From NCBI RefSeq assembly GCF_963691685.1, contig NZ_OY829290.1:186001-250000 (forward strand): a DNA stretch of 64,000 bases, read 5' to 3'. Below, piece after piece: positions 8,785 through 16,126 of the stretch. The notes beneath the pieces are model-generated. The model did not search any database and was not told the DNA's origin. It was given only the letters and a program-made list of their open reading frames with translations. The translations under genes and the position numbers were made by a program. Source of the DNA: Thalassovita sp. (lineage in GTDB: Bacteria; Pseudomonadota; Alphaproteobacteria; Rhodobacterales; Rhodobacteraceae). Numbering within the stretch: position 1 is the stretch's first letter; each line of letters starts with the position of its first letter.

Positions 8785-9549
8785 TCAGGGGCGGCCAAGG
8801 AAATCACGGCTGACCGTGCCTTTGAAACAGCGGGGGAAGAAGGGGAAGCTGTCGGTGGCAAAATACACATAGCGCCCCTCAACCACGGCCCCGTTGCATT
8901 CATCTAGATTGCCGCTGCCGGCCTTATAGATCCAATCCTGCACATAGGTGCCATCATGCTTGCCACCGGGCCCGCCGTTTCGGGTGCCGGATTTCAGTTG
9001 ATAGGAACTTTGCGCGCCGCCCCCGACATAGTGGATTTCGAAACCATCCGCCGCATAGCCGATGAGGGAGCCATGCAGGTCACCGGTCCAGACGTCGGCC
9101 GGGGCGTGGTAATGATAAAGCCCGCTTTTATCGACATGGGCGTTGGCGTGATCCATGCCCAGCATATCGGCACCGCCCATGCCCTCAACCTGCCATCCGC
9201 TGGCGCGATTGCGGGAAAAACCACGGCGGCTGGAGGCGTCATAGAACTCGGCCGTGCCGGGGCGCAGCATGATCCCTGTCAGCGTGATGCCCGATGCATT
9301 GGTGCGGGTCACGGTGCGCCCGGTCTGTGCCGGGGTGGCATCAACGCAGATCTTTATCGACTGGGTTTTGAAACTGTTGGGATTGCCCCGGGTCGGAAAG
9401 CGACCAATGTCATGAGGTGGCGTTCCGTTGGAGGTGATGCAGCGCTGCTCGCCTGTGACGGTGACCTTGGCTTGGCCACTGTGGGCTTGCGCGTGCTGCG
9501 CGGTGAACCCCAAAACAATTGCGACGGTCAATAGGCTGGCACGAATCAT
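8785..9549 (-). CDS. YHYH domain protein, exported
   Basis: A 254-residue protein with an N-terminal signal peptide ending near HAQAHS, so exported to the periplasm or beyond. It carries the family hallmark tetrapeptide YHYH in SGLYHYHAPAD near residue 145, plus GYAADGFEIHYVG and a Gly-rich NGGPGGKHDGT segment that are typical of YHYH proteins. Members are found near secreted or metal-related genes, but no enzymatic activity is established. The start is set at 9549, where GAGGAGAG lies just upstream; an in-frame extension of 13 residues to 9588 lacks a ribosome site. It is divergent from the Hint paralogue 2 gene across a repeat-bearing intergenic region. Confidence 0.88.
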   Translation of the reverse strand: MIRASLLTVAIVLGFTAQHAQAHSGQAKVTVTGEQRCITSNGTPPHDIGRFPTRGNPNSFKTQSIKICVDATPAQTGRTVTRTNASGITLTGIMLRPGTAEFYDASSRRGFSRNRASGWQVEGMGGADMLGMDHANAHVDKSGLYHYHAPADVWTGDLHGSLIGYAADGFEIHYVGGGAQSSYQLKSGTRNGGPGGKHDGTYVQDWIYKAGSGNLDECNGAVVEGRYVYFATDSFPFFPRCFKGTVSRDFLGRP

Positions 9550-9632
9550 GCAATCTCTCCTCTCAATATGGTGTGAGATAGCACGCATGCGCCCGATGAT
9601 TCCGTCGCGTCAGCCGGGTAAATTTCGCTAAA

Positions 9633-9666
9633 CTCACGAAAAGACTAGTGAAACACTCGTGAAACA
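9633..9666. repeat. 11-bp tandem repeats between YHYH and Hint genes
   Basis: CTAGTGAAACA at 9645-9655 is followed directly by CTCGTGAAACA at 9656-9666, with one mismatch; a looser 12-base copy CTCACGAAAAGA precedes at 9633-9644. The near-helical period and the location between divergent starts fit a regulator binding array. No regulator gene is adjacent. Confidence 0.5.
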
Positions 9667-9833
9667 CGCCTCCTTTGGGATGTGTCTCGCGGTGGTTTCC
9701 CATTCTTTTGGGGTGGCGCCTCTACGGAATCATACCCACCCCCCTCCCTATGCTGCACCTGCGATTGAGAGTGGAAGCTGCTAGCCTTGGACAGGTTTTT
9801 TAAGACGCAGTTTGCGAGTTTCAGGGGTTCACG

Positions 9834-11405
9834 ATGGTTGCGGCGAGTCAGTTGGACATCAATACCAGTGCATCAGCCAATCAGATGGCAGAGGCGATGT
9901 TTGGCGCGGGGATCGAGGTCACCAGCGCCACGTATTCTGGCGACAACGCCTCTTCGGGTATCTATTCTGGCGCGGATGAGACCATGCCGGGTGTTGCGCC
10001 CAGCGATGGCGGCGTAATCCTTTCCACCGGTAAGGCGAAGGACATCACCAACAAAGATGGGGATGCCAACCAGGAAAGTGACACAACTTCCAACATGGAA
10101 GATGGCATTGACGGTGACGCTGGCCTCAATGCGATTGCAGGAACCGAAACTTACGACGCCGCAATTTTTGAGGCTGAGTTCATCCCGACCGGCGACATTC
10201 TGTCGATGCAGATCACCTTCTCGTCCGAGGAATATCTGGAATGGGTGAACTCCGGCTACAACGATGCGGTTGGCATCTGGGTCAATGGTGAACAGGCTGA
10301 GCTTACCATCGGTGACAGCGAAATCTCCATCGATGAGATCAACCCCGAGAACAACCCGGACTGGTACATCGACAACGCCGATGGTGACTACAACACCGAA
10401 ATGGATGGGATGACCATCACCCTGACTCTGCGCGCGTCGGTCAACGCGGGTGAAACCAACACCATCAAGATCGGCATCGCAGATGCGGGCGATTCCAAAT
10501 ACGACAGTAACCTGATGATCGCTGCCGACAGCGTTCAGAGCTACATCACCGTAAACGATGATGAGATCGAAATGCAGGTCGGCTCCGAGGGAACCTTGGA
10601 TGTGTTGGCCAATGATGAGGTTATGGATGACGGCACGCTGACGATCACCCATATCAACAACCAACCACTGGTGCTGGGCAATGTCATCACGCTGAACTCC
10701 GGCACGCAGGTCAGCCTGAATGAGGATGGCACCCTTAACATCGTTGCGGCGGACACTGAGGGTGAGACGACCTTCACCTATTCGGTTGTCGACGACATGG
10801 GGATGGAGGCATCGGGCTACGCGACGGTTAAGACCGTTCCCTGTTTCCTGTCCGGCACCATGATTGACACCGCCCGTGGCAGCCTGCCGGTGGAAAGCCT
10901 GCTGCCCGGCGATCTGGTTCTGACCCGCGATCATGGCTATCAGCCGGTGCGCTGGTCGGGCACCTGCAACCTGATTTCCAAAGAAGACAACGCCCCGATT
11001 GAGATTGCCGCCGGCGCGCTGGGCAATCACGGCAAGCTGGTGGTGTCACCGCAGCACCGGGTGCTGTTGCGCGATCTGCGGGCGCAGCTGATGTTTGACG
11101 CCAATGAGGTTCTGATCCCCGCCAAACACCTGATCAATCAGCGCACCGTGCGCCGACAGGAGGTTGGGCAGCGCGTGACCTACGTGCATCTGCTCTTTGA
11201 TCGGCATGAGGTGCTGCGGTCCAACGGGATGTGGACCGAAAGCTACCTGCCGGGGCCTGAGGCTGGCACCAGCTTTGATGCGGATGTGCAAAATGAGATC
11301 CTCAATCTGTTCCCGCAGCTGGATCTGTCGACCGGTCGTGGCTACGGCCCGGCGGCGCGTCTGTCCTTGCGTGAATTTGAAACGCAGGCCTTGCTGGCCA
11401 GCTGA
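9834..11405 (+). CDS. choice-of-anchor-L / Hint domain protein, paralogue 2
   Basis: A 523-residue acidic protein sharing its whole architecture with the protein at 5637-7235: anchor-L module (GVILSTGKA near 62, TFSSEEYLEWVNSG, VGIWVNGE), cadherin/VCBS-like domain (DVLANDEVMDD, TLTITHINNQP), then Hint. Catalytic Cys337 (VPCFLSGTMIDTARG) and His408 (SPQHRVLL) are both present and at exactly the same residue numbers as in paralogue 1, although a low-complexity Ser/Thr/Asn stretch of paralogue 1 is replaced here by an acidic one. There is no Sec signal peptide. The C-terminal YGPAARLSLREFE is a conserved tail of this group. The ribosome site is weak. The gene stands alone and ends at a strong hairpin. 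Confidence 0.88.
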   Translation: MVAASQLDINTSASANQMAEAMFGAGIEVTSATYSGDNASSGIYSGADETMPGVAPSDGGVILSTGKAKDITNKDGDANQESDTTSNMEDGIDGDAGLNAIAGTETYDAAIFEAEFIPTGDILSMQITFSSEEYLEWVNSGYNDAVGIWVNGEQAELTIGDSEISIDEINPENNPDWYIDNADGDYNTEMDGMTITLTLRASVNAGETNTIKIGIADAGDSKYDSNLMIAADSVQSYITVNDDEIEMQVGSEGTLDVLANDEVMDDGTLTITHINNQPLVLGNVITLNSGTQVSLNEDGTLNIVAADTEGETTFTYSVVDDMGMEASGYATVKTVPCFLSGTMIDTARGSLPVESLLPGDLVLTRDHGYQPVRWSGTCNLISKEDNAPIEIAAGALGNHGKLVVSPQHRVLLRDLRAQLMFDANEVLIPAKHLINQRTVRRQEVGQRVTYVHLLFDRHEVLRSNGMWTESYLPGPEAGTSFDADVQNEILNLFPQLDLSTGRGYGPAARLSLREFETQALLAS

Positions 11406-11418
11406 TTTCAACAACAAA

Positions 11419-11444
11419 AAACGGCGCCCAGTGAGGCGCCGTTT
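11419..11444. terminator. bidirectional terminator between Hint paralogue 2 and dapD
   Basis: Perfect 10-bp stem AAACGGCGCC / GGCGCCGTTT with a six-base loop. The T run is better on the minus strand (dapD side) than on the plus strand, but it can serve both convergent genes. Confidence 0.8.
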
Positions 11445-11468
11445 CTCTATTCAGGGATCTGCGGCAGA

Positions 11469-12296
11469 TCAGTCGCGCAGCAGCTCGTTGATGCCGGTTT
11501 TCGAGCGGGTCTTTTCATCCACGCGCTTCACGATCACCGCGCAGTAGAGGTTGATGCCGTTTTTCGAAGGCATGGAGCCGGAAACAACAACCGAATAGGG
11601 CGGCACTTCGCCGTACATGACTTCGCCGGTTTCACGGTCAACAATCTTGGTCGACTGGCCGATGTAAACGCCCATGCCCAGTACCGAACCTTCGCGGACG
11701 ATGCAGCCTTCAACCACCTCGGAACGGGCCCCGATGAAGCAGTTGTCCTCAATGATGGTTGGGCCAGCCTGCATCGGCTCCAGCACGCCGCCAATGCCAA
11801 CGCCACCGGACAGGTGTACGTTTTTGCCGATCTGTGCGCAGGAGCCAACGGTGGCCCAGGTGTCTACCATGGTGCCTTCGTCAACATAGGCGCCCAGGTT
11901 CACGAAGGACGGCATCAGCACAACGCCAGGGGCCACATAGGCCGATTTGCGTACAATCGCGTTCGGCACGGACCGGAAGCCAGCCGCTTTATATTCGGCC
12001 TCACCCCAGCCTGCGAATTTGCTGTCGACCTTGTCCCACCAGCTGGAGCCCTGCGGGCCGCCGGACTGCAGTTCCATGTCCTTGATGCGGAACCCCAAGA
12101 GAACCGCCTTCTTGGCCCATTGGTTCACGTGCCAGTCGCCGCTTTCCAGCTTCTCCGCCACGCGCAGCTTGCCCGAATCCAGCGCATGCAGGGTGGATTC
12201 GATGGCATCACGGGTTTCGCCAGAGGTGGCGGGGGTGATGGTGTCACGGGCGTCCCAGGCGGCTTCGATGGCCTGTTCCAATTGGGCGTTCGACAT
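11469..12296 (-). CDS. dapD: 2,3,4,5-tetrahydropyridine-2,6-dicarboxylate N-succinyltransferase
   Basis: Transfers succinyl from succinyl-CoA to tetrahydrodipicolinate in the succinylase branch of lysine and DAP synthesis. The 275-residue length is typical. The N-terminal helical region (AIEAAWDARDTITP) is followed by the left-handed beta-helix of hexapeptide repeats, visible as VVLMPSFVNLGAYVDEGTMV, GGVGIGGVLEP and SEVVEGCIVREGSVLG. An AGAGGA site precedes the ATG. It shares a pathway with dapE, which lies 6 kb away on the same strand with the Hint block in between. A bidirectional hairpin follows the stop. Confidence 0.97.
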   Translation of the reverse strand: MSNAQLEQAIEAAWDARDTITPATSGETRDAIESTLHALDSGKLRVAEKLESGDWHVNQWAKKAVLLGFRIKDMELQSGGPQGSSWWDKVDSKFAGWGEAEYKAAGFRSVPNAIVRKSAYVAPGVVLMPSFVNLGAYVDEGTMVDTWATVGSCAQIGKNVHLSGGVGIGGVLEPMQAGPTIIEDNCFIGARSEVVEGCIVREGSVLGMGVYIGQSTKIVDRETGEVMYGEVPPYSVVVSGSMPSKNGINLYCAVIVKRVDEKTRSKTGINELLRD

Positions 12297-12376
12297 GGAA
12301 TGTCCTCTTGTTCAATGCTGCGTTTCGCAATCGCTATAGGCGAGAGGCGCGGTTTTCGCAATGCGACCGCACGACC

Positions 12377-13363
12377 TCATGCGTCCGTCAGCGACCCAAG
12401 CGCGGCAAACATGTCGCGATCGTCGCCGGTTCCGGCGTTTGGCGCGGTCAACAACACATCGCCGTAGAACACCGAATTGGCCCCTGCCAGGAAGCACAGC
12501 GCCTGTTCCGCGGTGGAAAAATCCGATCGCCCAGCCGACAGGCGAACGCGGGTTTTCGGCATCACGATCCGGGCGGTGGCAATCATCCGCAGCAGGTCAA
12601 AGGCCTGCACCTTTTCGCGGTGTTCCAGCGGCGTGCCCTTGGTGGCGATCAATGCGTTGATCGGCACGCTTTCGGGATGCGGATCAAAGTTTGCCAGCAC
12701 CTGTAGCATGCTGGCCCGGTCGCGCCAGCTTTCGCCCATGCCGATGATGCCGCCGCAGCACAGATCCAGCCCGGCGTCGCGACAGTAAGACAGGGTTTCC
12801 AACCGGTCCTGGTAGGTGCGGGTGCCGATGATTTCGCCGTAAAATTCTGGGCTGGTGTCGAGGTTGTGGTTGTAGGCTTTCAGACCAGCCTCGGCCAAGG
12901 CTTCGGCCTGATGGGGCTGCAGCATGCCCAGGGTGACACAAGCCTCCATGCCCAGATCGTTTACGCCGCGCACCATTTCCAGCACATTGTCAAACTCCTG
13001 CCCGTCCCGCACCTTGCGCCACGCCGCGCCCATGCAGAACCGTTCAGCACCGGCCTGCTGGGCCCGTTTCGCCAGGGAAATGACGTGTTTCGGGTTCATC
13101 AGCTTTTCTTTGTCCAGATCCACCTCTTTGTGGTGGGCGGATTGTGGGCAATAGGCGCAGTCCTCGGGGCAGCCGCCGGTTTTGATCGACAGCAGGCTGG
13201 CCTTCTGAATGTCATCGGCGCTGTGGTGGCACCGGTGCAGGTTGCTGGCCTGTCCGACCAGTTCCAACAAGGGGAGGCGCATCAGCGCCTCCACCTCATC
13301 CACGGTCCAGTCCGAGCGGATTTCGGCCCGAACGGCGGATGCTTTCTGGGGATTATCAAGCAT
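12377..13363 (-). CDS. bioB: biotin synthase
   Basis: Radical SAM enzyme that inserts sulfur into dethiobiotin, the last step of biotin synthesis. The 328-residue protein has the SAM cluster motif CPEDCAYC near residue 60 (CxxxCxxC), the downstream YNHNLDTS signature near 143 and the AGRSDF segment near 285 that helps ligate the second cluster. The ATG at 13363 is preferred over a TTG at 13390: the ATG lies in an ATGCTTGA overlap with the end of bioY, so the two are translationally coupled. No bioF, bioD or bioA is adjacent, so the rest of the pathway must lie elsewhere or the cell may depend on imported precursors. Confidence 0.97.
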   Translation of the reverse strand: MLDNPQKASAVRAEIRSDWTVDEVEALMRLPLLELVGQASNLHRCHHSADDIQKASLLSIKTGGCPEDCAYCPQSAHHKEVDLDKEKLMNPKHVISLAKRAQQAGAERFCMGAAWRKVRDGQEFDNVLEMVRGVNDLGMEACVTLGMLQPHQAEALAEAGLKAYNHNLDTSPEFYGEIIGTRTYQDRLETLSYCRDAGLDLCCGGIIGMGESWRDRASMLQVLANFDPHPESVPINALIATKGTPLEHREKVQAFDLLRMIATARIVMPKTRVRLSAGRSDFSTAEQALCFLAGANSVFYGDVLLTAPNAGTGDDRDMFAALGSLTDA

Positions 13364-13934
13364 CCGAAGCGGTCCCGCGGATTTTGGCAATCAGGGCCGC
13401 CGGTGCGCCCAGCACCACAACGGCGGCGAGGGTGATCTTTACCAAGTCGCCAGCGATGAACGGGGTGAAGCCCCAGGCCAGCAGTTTGCCGTCAGGCGCA
13501 AATTGCGCCAGCCAGGCCAGGCCCAATGCGTAGATTGCAGCCAGACCCGCCAGCATTGCCGGCCAGAGCGCCATTTTCGGCAGTTTGTCCGCTGCATAGC
13601 CCACGATCACCGTGGCGACGAGGAAACCGGCCAGATAGCCGCCCGAGGTGCCCATCATATAGGCCAGGCCGATGCCTTTCTCAGGTGTACCGGCGAACAC
13701 CGGCAGGCCTGCAGCCCCGGCTGCCAGATAGGCCGCCATGGTCGAGGTGCCCAGACGCATCCCATAGGTGGCGGCGATCATCATCAGCGCGGCAACCTGT
13801 AGGGTCATCGGCACCGGCCAGAACGGCACCTGTACTTTGGCGCTGACGGTCAAAAGGGCGACGCCAGTGGCAACGCGGATCACCTGATCCGTGAGGCTGA
13901 GCGAGGTGGCGGAGAGTCCGAGAGTGGATTTCAT
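13356..13934 (-). CDS. bioY: biotin transporter BioY
   Basis: Substrate-binding membrane subunit (S component) of ECF-type biotin uptake. The 192-residue protein is almost wholly hydrophobic, with about six membrane segments, and shows the family's Gly-rich region GTSGGYLAGFLVAT near residue 93 and WLAQFAPDGKLLAWG near 142. No bioM or bioN energising genes are adjacent; solitary BioY proteins are known to transport, or to share an ECF module. A good AGGAGG-like site precedes the start. It forms an operon with bioB, and a perfect BioR box sits 16 bp upstream of the start codon. Confidence 0.95.
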   Translation of the reverse strand: MKSTLGLSATSLSLTDQVIRVATGVALLTVSAKVQVPFWPVPMTLQVAALMMIAATYGMRLGTSTMAAYLAAGAAGLPVFAGTPEKGIGLAYMMGTSGGYLAGFLVATVIVGYAADKLPKMALWPAMLAGLAAIYALGLAWLAQFAPDGKLLAWGFTPFIAGDLVKITLAAVVVLGAPAALIAKIRGTASDA

Positions 13935-13949
13935 AGCAGGGGCCTCCTT

Positions 13950-13959
13950 TTATAGATAA
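13950..13959 (-). promoter_or_regulatory. BioR box 1 upstream of bioY
   Basis: TTATAGATAA, an exact match to the alphaproteobacterial BioR operator, 16 bp before the bioY start. It is the proximal member of a three-site array with 42-bp spacing. Confidence 0.9.
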
Positions 13960-13991
13960 AATATCCCGTATGCTGCGTTGCATCATTAATA

Positions 13992-14001
13992 AAATAGATA
14001 A
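13992..14001 (-). promoter_or_regulatory. BioR box 2 (weaker)
   Basis: AAATAGATAA matches eight of ten positions of the BioR consensus. Its centre is exactly 42 bp from box 1 and 42 bp from box 3. Confidence 0.6.
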
Positions 14002-14033
14002 TTTGGCAAGGCATAACTTTTAGAAAATAGTTT

Positions 14034-14043
14034 TTGTCTATAA
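14034..14043 (-). promoter_or_regulatory. BioR box 3
   Basis: TTGTCTATAA matches nine of ten positions of the BioR consensus read in the reverse sense. It lies ten bases beyond the bioR stop codon and 42 bp from box 2. Confidence 0.65.
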
Positions 14044-14052
14044 AATGGGGGG

Positions 14053-14670
14053 TTAGCGCAGGGTTATGCGGTCTGCGCGGCGCAGGTGGCGGCGCAGCAA
14101 CTCACAGGCAGCGGTTACATCGCGCCGTCGCAGCAGCGAAAGAATCGCGGCGTGATCCTTATCCTCGCGCTGGCTCCAGCCGCTTTTCCAGTTCGCCAGC
14201 AGGTGACGGGCCGAGGCGATGTGCAGGTCGTCAATCGCCGCCAGCAGGCGGGGCATCCGGCAGGGCGTCAGGATGGCACGGTGAAAGGCCCGGTTGCGGG
14301 CCTCCCAGGTGGGCAGATCCTCGGCCGCATCGCAGGCTTTGCGGGCCTCTTCAGCCAGATGCAGCTCGGCCGTTGTCATCGCCAGGCCGGCATGTTGCAG
14401 CGCCAAAACCTCAAGCGCGGTGCGCATTTCGGTGATTTCGCGCAGCTCCGCCGAATCCAATTCACTGACCCTTGTGCCACGGCGGGGCAGGCTGACCGCC
14501 AGACCATGGGCTTCCAGTTTCAGGAAGGCTTCGCGCACGGGCACATGGCTGGTGTCAAAGGCACGGGCGATGTGGTCCTGACGCAGCTTCTCCCCCGGTG
14601 GCAGGGTGCCACGGATGATCTGTTCGGACAGGGTATCGTAGATGCGGTCGGCGATGGTGGCATTGGACAT
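14053..14670 (-). CDS. bioR: GntR-family biotin repressor BioR
   Basis: A 205-residue regulator with an N-terminal winged helix (about 5-70, DHIARAFDTSHVPVREAFLKL) and a FadR-type C-terminal helical domain. It is called BioR and not another GntR protein because perfect BioR palindromes stand before both this gene and bioY, and because it is encoded directly upstream of bioYB on the same strand. In other alphaproteobacteria BioR represses biotin synthesis and uptake genes and its own gene. A box only three bases before the ATG implies strong autoregulation; no Shine-Dalgarno sequence is visible there, so translation may be leaderless or weak. Confidence 0.92.
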   Translation of the reverse strand: MSNATIADRIYDTLSEQIIRGTLPPGEKLRQDHIARAFDTSHVPVREAFLKLEAHGLAVSLPRRGTRVSELDSAELREITEMRTALEVLALQHAGLAMTTAELHLAEEARKACDAAEDLPTWEARNRAFHRAILTPCRMPRLLAAIDDLHIASARHLLANWKSGWSQREDKDHAAILSLLRRRDVTAACELLRRHLRRADRITLR

Positions 14671-14673
14671 AGA

Positions 14674-14683
14674 TTATCTATAA
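14674..14683 (-). promoter_or_regulatory. BioR box before bioR
   Basis: Perfect palindrome TTATCTATAA three bases upstream of the bioR start codon, where a ribosome site would normally be. It supports autoregulation. Confidence 0.88.
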
Positions 14684-14834
14684 TTTCCCATTGCTTTGGC
14701 GACAACTGGCGAAATGACGCTGTTTTGCCGGAATTCCCCGCCCGTTCCTGTCACGATCGCATGAGATGCGCTGGCCTCCCCCCGGAGGGCGCGCTAGGCT
14801 CAAAAGATAAACATGAGAATAAGGATTTCCGAGC

Positions 14835-15680
14835 ATGAAAGAAGATCGTCGCAGCCGTTTCCGGGATGCCCACACAGATATTGAAACCTCGCATGAGGTG
14901 CCCGATACCGCGCAGACGCGGGCACCGTCTTATAAGCTGGCATTCAACGACGATGATTTCCTCTGCCGGGACGAGCTGCGCCCGGTGCGGCTGCAGCTGG
15001 AACTGCTGAAACCGCAGATGCTGATGGATGAATATGGCGTCGACAGCACCGTGGTGCTGTTTGGCGGTGCACGGATTCCGCGCCCGGAACACAAGGATCA
15101 GGCGCGCACCCAGACCTTGGCGGATCTGTCGAAATACTATGACGAAGCGCGCGAATTTGCCCGGCTGATGACCCTGCGCGGCATGCAGGAAGAAGGGCGC
15201 GAATATGTCGTCTGCACTGGTGGCGGCCCCGGCGTGATGGAGGCAGGTAACCGCGGCGCACAGGATGCGGGTGGCGTGTCTATTGGCCTGAACATCGTGC
15301 TGCCGCATGAGCAGGCCCCGAATGAGTTCGTCTCACCGGATCTGTGTTTCAACTTCCACTATTTTGCCATCCGCAAGATGCATTTCCTGATGCGGGCCCG
15401 CGCTGTCACGGTGTTCCCCGGTGGCTTTGGCACGCTGGATGAAACCTTTGAGGCGCTGACGCTCATTCAGACCGGCCGCATGGAACGGGTGCCGTTCCTG
15501 CTGTTCGGCGAAGCCTTCTGGCGGTCGATCATCAACTGGGAGGCCCTGTCAGAGGCAGGCACCATCTCGGCTGAGGATCTGGATCTGTTCCGCTTTGTCG
15601 AAACCGCGCAAGAAGCGGTGGATATCATCGACAATTGGGAAGGGGCTGGCACCAAACGGGACGTGATCCCGGGCCGCTAA
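14835..15680 (+). CDS. LOG family protein (TIGR00730, nucleotide 5'-monophosphate phosphoribohydrolase type)
   Basis: A 281-residue Rossmann-fold protein. The two LOG-family motifs are present: GGGPGVMEAGNRGA near residue 135 and PGGFGTLDETFE near 195. LOG proteins cleave the N-glycosidic bond of AMP or cytokinin riboside monophosphates. An N-terminal extension of about 50 residues before VVLFGGARIPRPE makes it longer than the minimal 190-residue plant-type LOG, as in the larger bacterial subgroup. An AAGGA site precedes the ATG. It is divergent from bioR, with no sign of co-regulation beyond that. Confidence 0.93.
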   Translation: MKEDRRSRFRDAHTDIETSHEVPDTAQTRAPSYKLAFNDDDFLCRDELRPVRLQLELLKPQMLMDEYGVDSTVVLFGGARIPRPEHKDQARTQTLADLSKYYDEAREFARLMTLRGMQEEGREYVVCTGGGPGVMEAGNRGAQDAGGVSIGLNIVLPHEQAPNEFVSPDLCFNFHYFAIRKMHFLMRARAVTVFPGGFGTLDETFEALTLIQTGRMERVPFLLFGEAFWRSIINWEALSEAGTISAEDLDLFRFVETAQEAVDIIDNWEGAGTKRDVIPGR

Positions 15681-15689
15681 CGCGGTGGA

Positions 15690-15905
15690 TTAATGCAGCA
15701 GCTCCTGCGGGATTTCGCAGATTTCTTCGTGGGAGCTGAGGTTCTCAATCACATCACCGTGGTCGGTGTGTTTGACACCATAGCCGTAGCCGAACAGGCG
15801 GTGCTTCCACTCGCGGACCGAGACCGACTTGCGGCGCTCTTCGCGGATAAGCTCCATCACGGCGACAGTTTCTAGCGTATTTGATTCATGGATACTCGCA
15901 AACAT
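15690..15905 (-). CDS. small hypothetical protein
   Basis: A 71-residue charged soluble protein. It contains a helical, Arg/Glu-rich segment (VMELIREERRKSVS) followed by a Tyr/Gly patch (LFGYGYGVKHTDH). I do not recognise the family. The start is set at the second ATG (15905), which has a GGAG ribosome site nine bases upstream; the longer form from 15923 has none. It converges on the LOG gene with nine bases between stops. No metal, DNA-binding or membrane motif is evident. Confidence 0.7.
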   Translation of the reverse strand: MFASIHESNTLETVAVMELIREERRKSVSVREWKHRLFGYGYGVKHTDHGDVIENLSSHEEICEIPQELLH

Positions 15906-16001
15906 AACACTGATCTCCAACATGGTTCACAGCTTCAGTAGACCGTAGATCTACGTATGCGGAAAAGCGCCCTATTCAGGTAATTATGTGAAACTTCGAT
16001 G

Positions 16002-16030
16002 CCGCTACCCCCAAAAGGGGGTGCGGTTTT
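16002..16030 (+). terminator. plus-strand terminator without an obvious gene
   Basis: Strong hairpin CCGC-T-ACCCCC / AAAA loop / GGGGGTGCGG followed by TTTT. On this strand the nearest gene end is the LOG gene over 300 bp upstream; the flanking genes here are on the minus strand. It may end an unannotated small RNA or read-through from the LOG gene. Confidence 0.55.
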
Positions 16031-16126
16031 ACCAATTCCCGGCTGGATTTCGGGTCAGGGAATCAGGAAAATAGGCCCATCAAGATCGCCGGTTCCGGTC
16101 GGTCTTTTGCGGCCTACTCCCCAAAT

